NCBI GenBank assembly: GCA_947089305.1
Contig: CAMUJQ010000001.1
Coordinates: forward strand, 1-44,403
Source: an uncultured Clostridia bacterium
GTDB taxonomy: Bacteria > Bacillota > Clostridia > Christensenellales > UBA1242
Length of the DNA: 44,403 nucleotides
Reading direction: 5' to 3'
Each line of letters begins with the position of its first letter. Position 1 is the first letter of the stretch. Shown here piece by piece: positions 1 through 7,862 of this stretch. Below the pieces are notes generated by a model. It saw nothing but the letters and a program-made list of their open reading frames with translations. It searched no databases and was not told where the DNA came from. The translations under genes and the position numbers were made by a program.

Positions 1-862
1 CAATTGCAGTAACAACTACAAAAACTACAATCGTCATTTTTAAGAATACTGATAAGAATGTTCCCGTAAACAAAGTGTTAAGTAAATTATTAAAAGCACT
101 GCCAAACGCATTAGCATCTGTTGCCCAGCTAAAATAAGTTGCCAAAAAGTTATTAGTAAAATGCACAATCATTGCCGGAAAAATGCTTCTTGTGTAATAA
201 ACCAAGCTTCCCATAACTAAGCCAATAACCATGGCATAAATAGCTTGATTAATGTTGTAATGAAGAAGACCAAAACAAATTGAAGAAAATAAAATCGCTT
301 CTCTTGCATTTTTTTCATTTAATAATCCATTTAGAAGTAAGCCACGATTTGCAAACTCTTCACAAAAAGCAGGTAAAATTGCCGTTGTTATAATAGGTAT
401 AATTAAACCTGTTAATATTGAGGTGCCTGGACTTTCTGGCGTAACAGGTATTGATGGATTTCGATAACCTATTAAGTTCCAAAAACTTGCGCAAAAAGTT
501 GAAATTAACACAACAGCAAAATACATGAAAATTCCAAGTAAGAAACTTGTTATAATTGTTTTAATTCCAATATATTTAAATTGAAAATTATAAAAAGTTT
601 TTTTGATTTTTGTTTTTGAAAGTAAAGAATATAAAAAGAGTGGCAATAAAAACATTAAGCCAATTTGTACAAAGGCATTAATAATTAAATTTGCATAGTC
701 ACCTAAAAAATTAAAACAATTATAAGCTCCTAAAACTTTTATTACTAAAAATAAAAAAGCAGATATAAAAAACACAAGAGTGGAAGTAAACGCTTTATTT
801 GTTTCTAACAAACTTTTGGCGCTTTTTGTTTTATTTAATTTTTGTGTTTTTACATTTTCCAA
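1..862 (-). CDS. CPBP family intramembrane metalloprotease, 3' end cut by window edge
   Basis: Membrane protein of the CPBP (CAAX prenyl protease/bacteriocin-processing, Abi) family. Reading inward from 862 gives 287 codons with no stop before the window edge, so the C-terminus is missing. The family motifs are visible: a Glu-Glu pair in EEFANRGLL near residue 169, a His in FGLLHYNINQ near residue 200, and a late VHFTNN near residue 232, all within hydrophobic segments. Start: no ATG fits. TTG at 860-862 lies 8 bases after AAAAGG (871-876) and is preferred over TTG at 866-868. It starts 12 bases after the stop of another CPBP gene and is probably co-transcribed with it. The substrate is unknown. 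Confidence 0.85.
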   Translation of the reverse strand, partial: MENVKTQKLNKTKSAKSLLETNKAFTSTLVFFISAFLFLVIKVLGAYNCFNFLGDYANLIINAFVQIGLMFLLPLFLYSLLSKTKIKKTFYNFQFKYIGIKTIITSFLLGIFMYFAVVLISTFCASFWNLIGYRNPSIPVTPESPGTSILTGLIIPIITTAILPAFCEEFANRGLLLNGLLNEKNAREAILFSSICFGLLHYNINQAIYAMVIGLVMGSLVYYTRSIFPAMIVHFTNNFLATYFSWATDANAFGSAFNNLLNTLFTGTFLSVFLKMTIVVFVVVTAI

Positions 863-874
863 AGACAAACCCTT

Positions 875-1882
875 TTAAGCAAAATTAAAGTTAATACCAA
901 ACCCAACTAAAGTGTTAAATATCCAGTTAACTAAAACCATAAATATTGCTATTATTAAAAGCACATTAGAGTGTTTTTCTTCTTTTATTACAACTATTGG
1001 AGTTGTTTCTTTCTTTAATTTTTTAACAGCAAAATAAGACAAATAAATTAATCCGCAACCAACTGCAACTAATATAAATGCAACCACTATTTGCCAGACT
1101 GGCATGCTTGTTACAAGCCCCGCCCCCATGAAATAAGTGTAAATTAAAACTACGGCATTATTTAAAAAGTGCATTAGCATATTTACTTTAATATCACCTG
1201 TAACATAATAAGCAAGTGCAAGTTCAACCCCAAGAACTGCTTGATAAACAGTTTGTTCTATTGACCCATGAAATAAAGTAAAGCACAATGTTGAAAGAAT
1301 AACTGCAACAGGTGTTCCATATTGCAATGTACCTTTGAAAATTATTCCACGGAAAACAACTTCTTCAAAAATTGCAGGCAAAAGTGCAATTGTAAAAATT
1401 GTCATAAATAATTCGCCAACATTATGCGGAACAATTTGATTTGCATCAGCTGAAACATTATAGCCAATTTTAAATAGACCTAATTCAAATGCATTTGCAA
1501 ACATTGTAAAGCAAAATAACACCGCAACAGCAGTAAAGCCAAAAATTAAGTAAGAAGAATAATGTGCCGTTTTTTTAAAGTTAAATTCTTTTATAGGATT
1601 GGCCTTTGTAAACATAGCTACAACAGCAACAACTCCAACAAACATAACTTGCAATATAATATATGCTCCCATCTTAGGCATAAATGAATCTATTTTATAT
1701 AAGGGCGTTAAAATTAAACTAAAAACAATAGAAAAAACAATGCACATTAAATATGCAAAGCCAGCTGCTTTAGTTCCAATAGAAGTTACTTCAACTGTTT
1801 TTTGTGCTTTAATATCATCGTTATTTTCAATTGCTCTTTGTTCTTCTATTTTTTCACTTTGTTTTTTGTGCTTTTTAGACAT
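875..1882 (-). CDS. CPBP family intramembrane metalloprotease
   Basis: 335-residue membrane protein. A hydrophilic, Lys-rich N-terminus (1-38) is followed by about eight hydrophobic segments. The CPBP motifs are complete: motif 1 EEVVFRG with Glu173-Glu174 and Arg178, motif 2 His205 in LFHGS, and motif 3 MHFLNN with His238 and Asn241. Members cleave or modify membrane substrates such as prenylated proteins or peptides, or act in bacteriocin immunity; the substrate here cannot be told from sequence. It is the first gene of a two-gene CPBP unit. The ATG at 1880-1882 has no ribosome site. A TATAAT -10 box ends only 6 bases before it, so the mRNA is predicted to be leaderless. Confidence 0.9.
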   Translation of the reverse strand: MSKKHKKQSEKIEEQRAIENNDDIKAQKTVEVTSIGTKAAGFAYLMCIVFSIVFSLILTPLYKIDSFMPKMGAYIILQVMFVGVVAVVAMFTKANPIKEFNFKKTAHYSSYLIFGFTAVAVLFCFTMFANAFELGLFKIGYNVSADANQIVPHNVGELFMTIFTIALLPAIFEEVVFRGIIFKGTLQYGTPVAVILSTLCFTLFHGSIEQTVYQAVLGVELALAYYVTGDIKVNMLMHFLNNAVVLIYTYFMGAGLVTSMPVWQIVVAFILVAVGCGLIYLSYFAVKKLKKETTPIVVIKEEKHSNVLLIIAIFMVLVNWIFNTLVGFGINFNFA

Positions 1883-1888
1883 ATATTA

Positions 1889-1917
1889 ATTATATAAAAT
1901 TTTTATTTTTTAAACAA
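1889..1917 (-). promoter_or_regulatory. Promoter of CPBP gene, predicted leaderless
   Basis: On the minus strand TTGTTT (1912-1917) and TATAAT (1889-1894) are separated by 17 bases. The expected start site falls on or next to the A of the ATG at 1882. No purine-rich ribosome site lies between. Confidence 0.6.
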
Positions 1918-1928
1918 GCGAATATACT

Positions 1929-2711
1929 TTAAATTTCAAAAATATCGCTTTTAACTAACTCTTTAGCAACTTCAAGCTCAGGTAAAATTCCAATTTGCTC
2001 TTTAACAATAGATGAAACTTCTTTAATTGCAAGTTCATAAGTATTATTATTGCTACTCAAATGGCAAAGAACAAATCTACATTTTGGATTATCTACCATA
2101 ATTTTTGAAATAATATTCGCAGCAGCATTATTAGACAAATGTCCATGTTCGCTTAATATGCGAGCCTTAAGATTTGAACTATAATCTTTATTTGCTTTTA
2201 ACATATCTATATTATGATTGCTTTCTATAAAAATTAAATTACTGTCTTTTATTTCTTCAACAATTCTAGGTACAACCGTTCCACAATCTGTAATAATACT
2301 AAATTTTTTATCTTCTTCAAATATAGAATAATTTAAACATACTCTACTATCATGAGGCACTTTAAATGCAGAAACTAAAAAATCCTCCACATAAAAAACT
2401 GGAGACAATATTTCAACAAGGTTACTTTCTATTATAGGCATTGTTCTTTTTAAAATTTCACACACTGAATAGTGTGCATAAATTTTTATTTGAGGACATT
2501 TTTTTACTAAAACAGCAAGCCCTTTAGTATGATCGCTATGTTCATGTGTAATTAAAACGGCGCTAACATTAAATATGTTCTCGCCGTTATTTAATAACCC
2601 TTTTTCTATTAAACTGTAACTAACTCCTGCGTCAACTAAGATACTTGTTTTGTTCGCTTTTATAAACAAACAATTACCCTTGCTTCCACTTGATATTGAA
2701 AAAAGTTTCAT
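1929..2711 (-). CDS. walJ: MBL-fold exonuclease-like hydrolase, WalJ/YycJ family
   Basis: 260-residue metallo-beta-lactamase-fold protein. Metal ligands are seen in the HxHxDH motif THEHSDH (His56, His58, Asp60, His61), in VPHDS near residue 118 and in TDCG near residue 142. The N-terminus (FSISSGSKGNC) is typical of the YycJ/WalJ branch, whose characterised relatives are 5'-3' exonucleases. In many Bacillota walJ sits behind the walRK two-component genes near the origin; here it follows a divIC-like gene by 11 bases and no walRK is visible. The ATG at 2711 follows an AAGG-type site. The family call is firm, the nuclease activity is inferred. Confidence 0.88.
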   Translation of the reverse strand: MKLFSISSGSKGNCLFIKANKTSILVDAGVSYSLIEKGLLNNGENIFNVSAVLITHEHSDHTKGLAVLVKKCPQIKIYAHYSVCEILKRTMPIIESNLVEILSPVFYVEDFLVSAFKVPHDSRVCLNYSIFEEDKKFSIITDCGTVVPRIVEEIKDSNLIFIESNHNIDMLKANKDYSSNLKARILSEHGHLSNNAAANIISKIMVDNPKCRFVLCHLSSNNNTYELAIKEVSSIVKEQIGILPELEVAKELVKSDIFEI

Positions 2712-2722
2712 GTTAATAAACC

Positions 2723-3010
2723 TTATTTTTCTTTAGGAACAAATTTAATTTCACCTTCTTTTCCATATCCTAGTTCTTCTCTAGCATATTCTTCAATAAA
2801 TTTGTTTCCTTCTATATATTCAATAGCATCTGTTAACTCTTCTTTTCTATTCAAAATTTGTTCTAATTTGGCTTTTGCTTCTGCTCGTTCACGTTTAAGA
2901 GGTGCTATGTTTGCAATTTGAACAATAACCACCACAAACAAAACAATTATCAAAATTGTAGCAAATGCTACACCTGATAATATTAAAGCTTTTTTTAAAT
3001 TATCTGTCAT
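2723..3010 (-). CDS. divIC: Septum formation initiator, DivIC/FtsB family
   Basis: Bitopic 95-residue protein: a short cytoplasmic N-terminus, one hydrophobic segment (about 9-33), then a coiled coil rich in Glu, Lys and Leu (about 36-68), then the family ending EEYAREELGYGKEGEIKF. Proteins of this layout form the DivIC/FtsL/DivIB (FtsB/L/Q) divisome subcomplex at the septum. The ATG at 3010 has AAAGGAG upstream. A promoter-like pair, TTGACT (3057-3062) and TATACT (3036-3041), has a short 15-base spacer just after the tsaD stop, so this gene and walJ may form their own unit. DivIC and FtsL cannot be separated firmly on length alone. Confidence 0.8.
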   Translation of the reverse strand: MTDNLKKALILSGVAFATILIIVLFVVVIVQIANIAPLKRERAEAKAKLEQILNRKEELTDAIEYIEGNKFIEEYAREELGYGKEGEIKFVPKEK

Positions 3011-3066
3011 TACTCACGGGCTCCTTTATTGTAATAGTATAATATTTTAAATAGAAAGTCAATTTT

Positions 3067-4113
3067 TTAAAGCGGCAAACTTGAAACTGCAACAAGGTCA
3101 CTATCGGCGCAAGCCGCAGTTTTTTCATTCATTAATTTAAAATACCCTTCACTTGCAATCATTGCTGCATTATCAGTGCATAAATTTAAAGGTGGAACAA
3201 TTAATTTAATTTTATTTTGTTCACAACTTTTTTTAAATTCCTCCTTTAAATAATTGTTAGCACTAACTCCTCCACATATTACAAGTGTTTTAGATCTACT
3301 TTTTTTAACTATAGGAATAACTTTTTCCAACAATTGTTTTATCGCTAAGGTTTGAAAAGTGTATGCAACATCTGCAACAACAATTTCTTCTTTTTTATTA
3401 AGCATATTATTAACATAATTTAAAACAGCTGTTTTAAGACCGCTATAACTAAAATTATCTTTTTTATTATCGCGATAATTTAATGCAATCATATTTTTTC
3501 CGTTTTTTGCAAGGCGTTCAACATTTGGTCCGCCAGGATAACTAAGTTTTAATACTCGAGCAACTTTATCAAAAGTTTCTCCAATCGCATCATCTAAAGT
3601 TGTTAAAAGCATTTTTTGTTTAGTGTAAGTTTTAATTTCAAGCAGTGCAGTATGTCCACCAGAAACAACTAAACTATAAAAAGGCGGTTTTAATTTTTTA
3701 TCTATTATGTAATTAGCTGCAATATGCCCGCGAATATGATTAACTGCAATTAAAGGAATATCTAAACTTTCTGAAAGTGCTTTTGCATAGTTTACGCCAA
3801 CCATTAACGCGCCAATTAGTCCTGCTCCATAAGTAACAGCAATTGCAGATATATCTTCTTTTTTTATACCTGCTGTTTTTATTGCTTCATCAACAACATT
3901 GTTTATTGCCATAATGTGATTTCTACTTGCAACTTCAGGAACAACTCCACCAAATTTCTTGTGAATGTCAATTTGACTAGAAACAATATTGGATAAAACT
4001 TCTCGGCCATTTAAAACAATACTTACACTTGTTTCATCACAACTAGATTCAATTCCTAGAATAATACATTTGTTTTTAAAACTTTTTAATTCTTTTTTGG
4101 TAACTTTTCTCAT
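3067..4113 (-). CDS. tsaD: tRNA N6-adenosine threonylcarbamoyltransferase subunit TsaD
   Basis: TsaD (Kae1/YgjD), 348 residues, transfers threonylcarbamoyl from its adenylate to A37 of ANN-decoding tRNAs, working with TsaB and TsaE. Diagnostic segments are all present: GIESSCDETSVS at the start, EVASRNHI and VNHIRGH carrying metal-binding His residues, SGGHTALL for nucleotide binding, DNAAMIASEGY near the end. Length is normal. Its ATG shares a base with the stop of the upstream ABC permease (TAATG), so translation is probably coupled. tsaB, tsaE and rimI are not in the window. The ABC transporter neighbour has no known link to tRNA modification. Confidence 0.96.
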   Translation of the reverse strand: MRKVTKKELKSFKNKCIILGIESSCDETSVSIVLNGREVLSNIVSSQIDIHKKFGGVVPEVASRNHIMAINNVVDEAIKTAGIKKEDISAIAVTYGAGLIGALMVGVNYAKALSESLDIPLIAVNHIRGHIAANYIIDKKLKPPFYSLVVSGGHTALLEIKTYTKQKMLLTTLDDAIGETFDKVARVLKLSYPGGPNVERLAKNGKNMIALNYRDNKKDNFSYSGLKTAVLNYVNNMLNKKEEIVVADVAYTFQTLAIKQLLEKVIPIVKKSRSKTLVICGGVSANNYLKEEFKKSCEQNKIKLIVPPLNLCTDNAAMIASEGYFKLMNEKTAACADSDLVAVSSLPL

Positions 4114-4973
4114 TATTTAATTTTTTCACCCTTTATTTTTATTGCACATAAACTCAAGAAAATCATAAGTACAATAATTCCTGCCGTTGTTAATCCCGCA
4201 CTCAACCAACAAACCCATGGTAAAGTAGCTTTTGTTATTGCTTGGGCTGTAAATACAAAAGGTGTGAAACTTTGAAGAGCAACTGAAGTTCCTGCAATTT
4301 TAACTGTTACACTCGCAAGCACTGAATCTACAACAATAATTAAAATTAAACCTATAATAACTGTAAGAGCAGGCTTTTTGGTTGCTGAATTAATACCTAA
4401 AATTAAAATTGTTAAAAATAAAATATATACTAGTATCATTCCATAACTATAAAAGGCTTCTCCTATTGCTTTTCCTTTTGTTATATCAGTTAATACAAAA
4501 TCTCCATTAGGCAAAATTTCCATGGTTGCGCCTGGCTCGCAAAATATTAAACATAACACAAAATGCAAAATAAATGCTGATATTAAAGAAATTAAAATTG
4601 TTAATGTTATTGCTAGAATTCTTGCAATAACTAAATATTGAGGTTTAATACCACTTTCAAGAGGCAAAATCCATTTCTTTTCTTTGATTTCACGACTCAT
4701 GTAATTGCGCAAATAAATAATTAGTAAAAGTGCAAAATAGGAAGCCAAAAAGTTTACAAACACAGTTGTTGCGTTTTTATATGTAAATTTAAAGGTTTGC
4801 ATTAAAATTTCATCAACTTCCATTCCAGGAAGTTTAAACAAAAAATGCATTAATGCTAAAACTGCAAAAGCAAATAAAACTAGCGCCAAGGAAATTCCTA
4901 AAAAAATATAAAACTTTTTAGTGCGCATTACTTCACGCCATTCTTTTTTAAAAACTGCTAAAAATTCGCTCAT
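4113..4973 (-). CDS. ABC-2 type transporter permease
   Basis: 286 residues with about six hydrophobic segments (near 22-46, 74-90, 112-135, 175-195, 200-222, 250-275). The N-terminal stretch FKKEWREVMRTKKFY is typical of ABC-2 permeases and ABC_membrane_3-like subunits. It pairs with the ATPase just upstream, whose stop codon overlaps this start (TAATG), and is itself coupled to tsaD in the same way. Two copies would form the pore of an exporter with two ATPases. The substrate is unknown. Confidence 0.85.
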   Translation of the reverse strand: MSEFLAVFKKEWREVMRTKKFYIFLGISLALVLFAFAVLALMHFLFKLPGMEVDEILMQTFKFTYKNATTVFVNFLASYFALLLIIYLRNYMSREIKEKKWILPLESGIKPQYLVIARILAITLTILISLISAFILHFVLCLIFCEPGATMEILPNGDFVLTDITKGKAIGEAFYSYGMILVYILFLTILILGINSATKKPALTVIIGLILIIVVDSVLASVTVKIAGTSVALQSFTPFVFTAQAITKATLPWVCWLSAGLTTAGIIVLMIFLSLCAIKIKGEKIK

Positions 4974-6028
4974 TATTTTTCCTCCTCCGTTTTATCTTTT
5001 TCGTTTTTCTGAGAAGGATTATTTTGTCTATTAAGAACTTTTTGAATTAACGATTTAGTTTCTTCTGAAATTAAATCACTATTTACTTCTTTTTCAATTG
5101 TTTCTTTTTCTTCTTTTCTTTTTTTATTTCCAGCAAGCAAAAATATTTCTTCAATGCTACTCTTTTTTAAACTAAAACCGCTATACGGTGTTTTAAGATT
5201 TTTAATGGCTTTAAGTGTTTCTTGATTTTTTCCGTTTACAAAATTTAAATTTACACCGTCTTTAACTTTATAAGCTTTTTCACAAATATCCAATTTAGAA
5301 AGTTCTCTAATTAAATCGCCAACATTTTCATCTTCACATTCTATAAAATAAACATTTTTTTGATAAGCTTTTAATAATTCACGAACAGTGCCTGTAATTT
5401 GAATTTCACCATTAACAATTAACCCAACTTTTGTGCACACTTTTTCAATATCAGTTAAAATATGAGTTGACAAAATAATTGTTTTTCCTTCTTCACTTAA
5501 CTCTTCAATTATGCTTAAAACCTCTGCACGACCTTTAGGGTCAAGTGCACTTGAAGGTTCGTCTAAAAGAACAATTTCAGGGTCGCTAACAAGGCCTGCT
5601 GCAATTCCAAGACGTTGACGCATACCTCTACTAAATCCCTTTATACGTTTATCAGCCGCTTCTTCTAAATCTACTTTTCTTAAAAGAGTGTTAGTTAAAA
5701 GACGTAACTCTTCTTTTTTTAATTTTTGAGGAGCAGCTAGAAATTCCAAATATTCTCTTGCTGTTAAAAAATCATGCAATGCAGGTATATCTAAAATATA
5801 TCCAACTTTACCTTTTAATTGATTTAAATTTTTTATTACTTCTCCGTCTAATTCAACAGTACCACTTGTAGGCATTAGAACTTGACTGATGATATTTAGC
5901 AACGTTGTTTTGCCCGCTCCATTTTCTCCAACAAGACCAAAAACTTCACCTGCATTAATTTCAAGGTTAATGTTTTTAAGAACTTGTTTTTCTTGAAACG
6001 ACTTATTTATGTTGTTTAATTTTAACAT
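4973..6028 (-). CDS. ABC transporter ATP-binding protein
   Basis: 351 residues. The first 220 or so form a standard nucleotide-binding domain: Walker A GENGAGKTT, signature FSRGMRQRLG, Walker B VLLDEPSSALDP, switch His in LSTHILTD. It belongs to the group that pairs with ABC-2 permeases. A C-terminal domain follows (about 220-300), then a charged Lys/Glu-rich tail of about 50 residues. It is the first gene of the ATPase-permease-tsaD unit. The start ATG at 6028 has AAGGAAG upstream and a TATAAT near 6055. Confidence 0.92.
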   Translation of the reverse strand: MLKLNNINKSFQEKQVLKNINLEINAGEVFGLVGENGAGKTTLLNIISQVLMPTSGTVELDGEVIKNLNQLKGKVGYILDIPALHDFLTAREYLEFLAAPQKLKKEELRLLTNTLLRKVDLEEAADKRIKGFSRGMRQRLGIAAGLVSDPEIVLLDEPSSALDPKGRAEVLSIIEELSEEGKTIILSTHILTDIEKVCTKVGLIVNGEIQITGTVRELLKAYQKNVYFIECEDENVGDLIRELSKLDICEKAYKVKDGVNLNFVNGKNQETLKAIKNLKTPYSGFSLKKSSIEEIFLLAGNKKRKEEKETIEKEVNSDLISEETKSLIQKVLNRQNNPSQKNEKDKTEEEK

Positions 6029-6141
6029 TATTAAACTTCCTTTTATCGCTATTAATTATATAACTTTTTTTTTAGCATTGCAAGCAAAAATAAATTAACT
6101 TTTTTTATACACTTTTAATAAAAATAATAAGGAGGCAGAAA

Positions 6142-6615
6142 ATTATAAAACAATTTAAAAAAACGGCGAGTGAGATAGCCACACTAGAAAATATTTTTGA
6201 CAATAACAATAAAAACTATTTAGAAGATAAATTCGTTTTAAATGACCCTGAATTCGATGTTTTTTATGACGAACGCGAAGGAACAATTTTGGGCTATATA
6301 ACAGTTTATAAAAATAAAAACTTTATTGAACGAGAACATTTGCCCGTTGATATTGATTTTAAAAACAGTGACTCTTATATTTGGAATATGTGCGTTGATA
6401 GCAAACATGAAGGCAAAGGGGCCGGAACAAGTTTAATTGATTATGTTATTAATAATACTAGTGGAAATGTTTATAGTATTGTGAACGAAACAAATTTGCC
6501 TTCAATTAAAATACATCAAAAAAATAAAATGCAAGAAATTAATCGTTTTCAAAAATCTCACATTGGAAAACTAGAAACTTTTATTTTATTTAAAAGCAAT
6601 AAAAAAAGTTGTTAA
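6142..6615 (+). CDS. GNAT family N-acetyltransferase with ATT/ATA start
   Basis: Acetyl-CoA-dependent N-acetyltransferase fold, about 157 residues, substrate unknown. The acetyl-CoA loop is seen as HEGKGAGTSLIDYV after a beta strand (SYIWNMCVDSK), and the C-terminal NETNLPSIKIHQKNKM matches the usual end of the fold. The only ATG, GTG or TTG in frame at the 5' side is TTG at 6289, which would remove the first 49 residues and has no ribosome site. A strong GGAGGC (6131-6136) points instead to ATT at 6142 (5 bases) or ATA at 6145 (8 bases), and the frame is open from there. The last codons form one arm of a terminator shared with the facing gene. Confidence 0.7.
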   Translation: MIKQFKKTASEIATLENIFDNNNKNYLEDKFVLNDPEFDVFYDEREGTILGYITVYKNKNFIEREHLPVDIDFKNSDSYIWNMCVDSKHEGKGAGTSLIDYVINNTSGNVYSIVNETNLPSIKIHQKNKMQEINRFQKSHIGKLETFILFKSNKKSC

Positions 6616-6637
6616 AAATTATTAACAACTTTTTTAT
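6598..6637. terminator. Bidirectional terminator built from both gene ends
   Basis: GTTGTTAA and TTAACAAC pair around a short loop, flanked by A7 on the left and T7 on the right, so the hairpin works on either strand. It contains the stop codons of both the GNAT gene (6613-6615) and the facing XRE gene (6612-6614), which overlap. Confidence 0.8.
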
Positions 6638-7223
6638 TCCAACTATGTTTACCACATTTTGGACATTTCATATAACGAGTTCTTCCATAATGCATTGAAA
6701 ACAAAACTTGTTTATAAGTGGGAATATATTTATGTTTACAATGTGCACAAATATAAAAGCCCGCTTCTTTTTCTATTTTTAGTGCAAACAATATTCCAAC
6801 TATGAAATTTATAAAACCAAAAACAATTAATACTATTCGCCATGTTAAACTTGTAACAAAATAACTTGCTGTGAAAATTGATAAAATAAATATTAAACTA
6901 GCCATATAGCCAACAACATATTCAAGGGTTAAAAGATGCTTAGTATTTTTTTCCTGCATATTTTTTATTTCTATTAAGTTTTTTTCAGCTAACATTTTAT
7001 ATTCATTATCAGCTAATAACTTCCCACTTAACAATTCATTTGCAGTAATAGCTAATTCTTCACATAAAGGCATTATTAAAGAAGTATCTGGAAAGCCTTT
7101 TCCACACTCCCATTTTGAAACAGTTTTTTCACTTATATTCAACTTTTGCGCTAAACCAATTTGAGTTAAACCTTTGTTTTTGCGGCAGGTTGCAATAAAT
7201 TTGCCAATTATCCTTAAATCCAT
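6612..7223 (-). CDS. XRE-family regulator with membrane segments and C-terminal zinc ribbon
   Basis: 203 residues. A Cro/C1-type helix-turn-helix lies at the start (IATCRKNKGLTQIGLAQKLN, then SEKTVSKWECGKGFPDTSLI). It is followed by a helical linker, two hydrophobic segments (about 105-150) and a four-Cys zinc ribbon (CAHCKH near 158, CPKCGKH near 188). Membrane-attached XRE regulators with such tails are common in Bacillota; targets are unknown. The ATG at 7223 has an AGGAG site. The convergent GNAT gene shares its terminator. Confidence 0.85.
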   Translation of the reverse strand: MDLRIIGKFIATCRKNKGLTQIGLAQKLNISEKTVSKWECGKGFPDTSLIMPLCEELAITANELLSGKLLADNEYKMLAEKNLIEIKNMQEKNTKHLLTLEYVVGYMASLIFILSIFTASYFVTSLTWRIVLIVFGFINFIVGILFALKIEKEAGFYICAHCKHKYIPTYKQVLFSMHYGRTRYMKCPKCGKHSWNKKVVNNF

Positions 7224-7364
7224 TTTCTTTACTCCTTACTTAAAGTATATCATACAATTTTTAAAATGTACCCCCACGCTTAGTAGAGTTTTAATATTTT
7301 AAGTATACTAACTGCTTACTTTTTGCAATTTTTTATAAAGAAAACTTAAATTAACAAAAAACAC

Positions 7365-7393
7365 TTGCAAAATTAAGAATAAAGTGATAATAT
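7365..7393 (+). promoter_or_regulatory. Promoter of tRNA-Arg
   Basis: TTGCAA (7365-7370) and TAATAT (7388-7393) with a 17-base spacer, about 58 bases before the tRNA. Confidence 0.45.
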
Positions 7394-7451
7394 ATATACG
7401 TTGTGATTTTAACACATGAAATAGTTTAAATCACTAAATTTATTTTAATAT

Positions 7452-7528
7452 GCGCCGCTAGCTCAGCTGGATAGAGCGTTGGTCTACGGAACCAAAGGTC
7501 AGGGGTTCGAATCCCTTGCGGCGCACCA
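7452..7528 (+). tRNA. tRNA-Arg (anticodon ACG)
   Basis: 77 bases with encoded CCA. The acceptor stem GCGCCGC pairs with GCGGCGC. The anticodon stem TTGGT/ACCAA carries loop CTACGGA, so the anticodon is ACG, reading CGN through inosine. The T-arm CAGGGGTTCGAATCCCTTG is canonical. Its 3' 21 bases recur downstream (7657-7682). Confidence 0.97.
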
Positions 7529-7533
7529 GAAAT
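7508..7533 (+). repeat. tRNA-Arg 3'-end repeat, copy 1
   Basis: 26-base segment running from the T-loop of tRNA-Arg through CCA into the next five bases. It is identical to 7657-7682, 149 bases downstream. Confidence 0.95.
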
Positions 7534-7551
7534 GGCTTTCGCCATTTTTTT
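7529..7551 (+). terminator. Terminator of tRNA-Arg
   Basis: AATGGC and GCCATT around loop TTTC, followed by a T run, directly after the encoded CCA. Confidence 0.8.
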
Positions 7552-7557
7552 ATGCTT

Positions 7558-7682
7558 GCAAGAATTCGAGCAAGTATATTGACTTGCAATTGCACTTTGT
7601 GCAATTCCCCTGACTAAAGTCAGGGCTGACGCGTTCACTTTGTTTCCGCTATAAAGCGAATCCCTTGCGGCGCACCAGAAAT
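7558..7682 (+). repeat. tRNA-Arg-derived nested inverted/direct T-arm element
   Basis: After the terminator comes an inverted partial copy of the tRNA T-arm (GCAAGAATTCGA at 7558-7569, then CCCCTGAC at 7607-7614) split by about 37 bases that contain a TTGCAC/GTGCAA hairpin. A TAAA loop follows. A direct copy (GTCAGGG at 7619-7625, then 7657-7682) is split by 31 bases beginning CTGACGC. The same plan is found after tRNA-Ser at 35559-35710. Function is unknown. Confidence 0.75.
7657..7682 (+). repeat. tRNA-Arg 3'-end repeat, copy 2
   Basis: Perfect 26-base copy of 7508-7533, including CCA. There is no complete tRNA body upstream of it, so it is not a second tRNA gene. Confidence 0.95.
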
Positions 7683-7781
7683 ATTGTGTTTTAAACTAAT
7701 TTTAATCATATATCTAGTAAATATTTAATAAACAAAAATTTAAAAACATTCAATGTGTGAACAAAGTGTGAATAAAACATT

Positions 7782-7808
7782 AAAAGCATTCTTAGAATGT
7801 TTTTTTTT
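7782..7808 (+). terminator. Terminator-like hairpin upstream of the phosphatase gene
   Basis: CATTC and GAATG around TTA, followed by a run of eight or more T. No open gene lies just upstream on this strand, so it may end read-through from the tRNA-Arg element. Confidence 0.55.
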
Positions 7809-7834
7809 GACTATTAAAAATTTTATGTTATAAT
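7807..7834 (+). promoter_or_regulatory. Promoter of inositol phosphatase-like gene
   Basis: TTGACT (7807-7812) and TATAAT (7829-7834) with a 16-base spacer. GGAGAG (7853-7858) then precedes ATG at 7863. The -35 begins in the T run of the preceding hairpin. Confidence 0.65.
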
Positions 7835-7862
7835 TTTTTAAATTAATTAATTGGAGAGAACA

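Noticed and set aside
1599..1889. 96-residue plus-strand frame
   Set aside because: Antisense shadow of the CPBP protease gene; no ribosome site.
7426..7638. 70-residue minus-strand frame across tRNA-Arg
   Set aside because: It is the antisense of a tRNA (APQGIRTPDLWFRRPTLYPA type), a well-known false gene.
7452..7682. Second tRNA gene ending at 7674
   Set aside because: Only the T-arm 3' half and acceptor 3' strand are present; no D-arm, anticodon arm or 5' acceptor strand.
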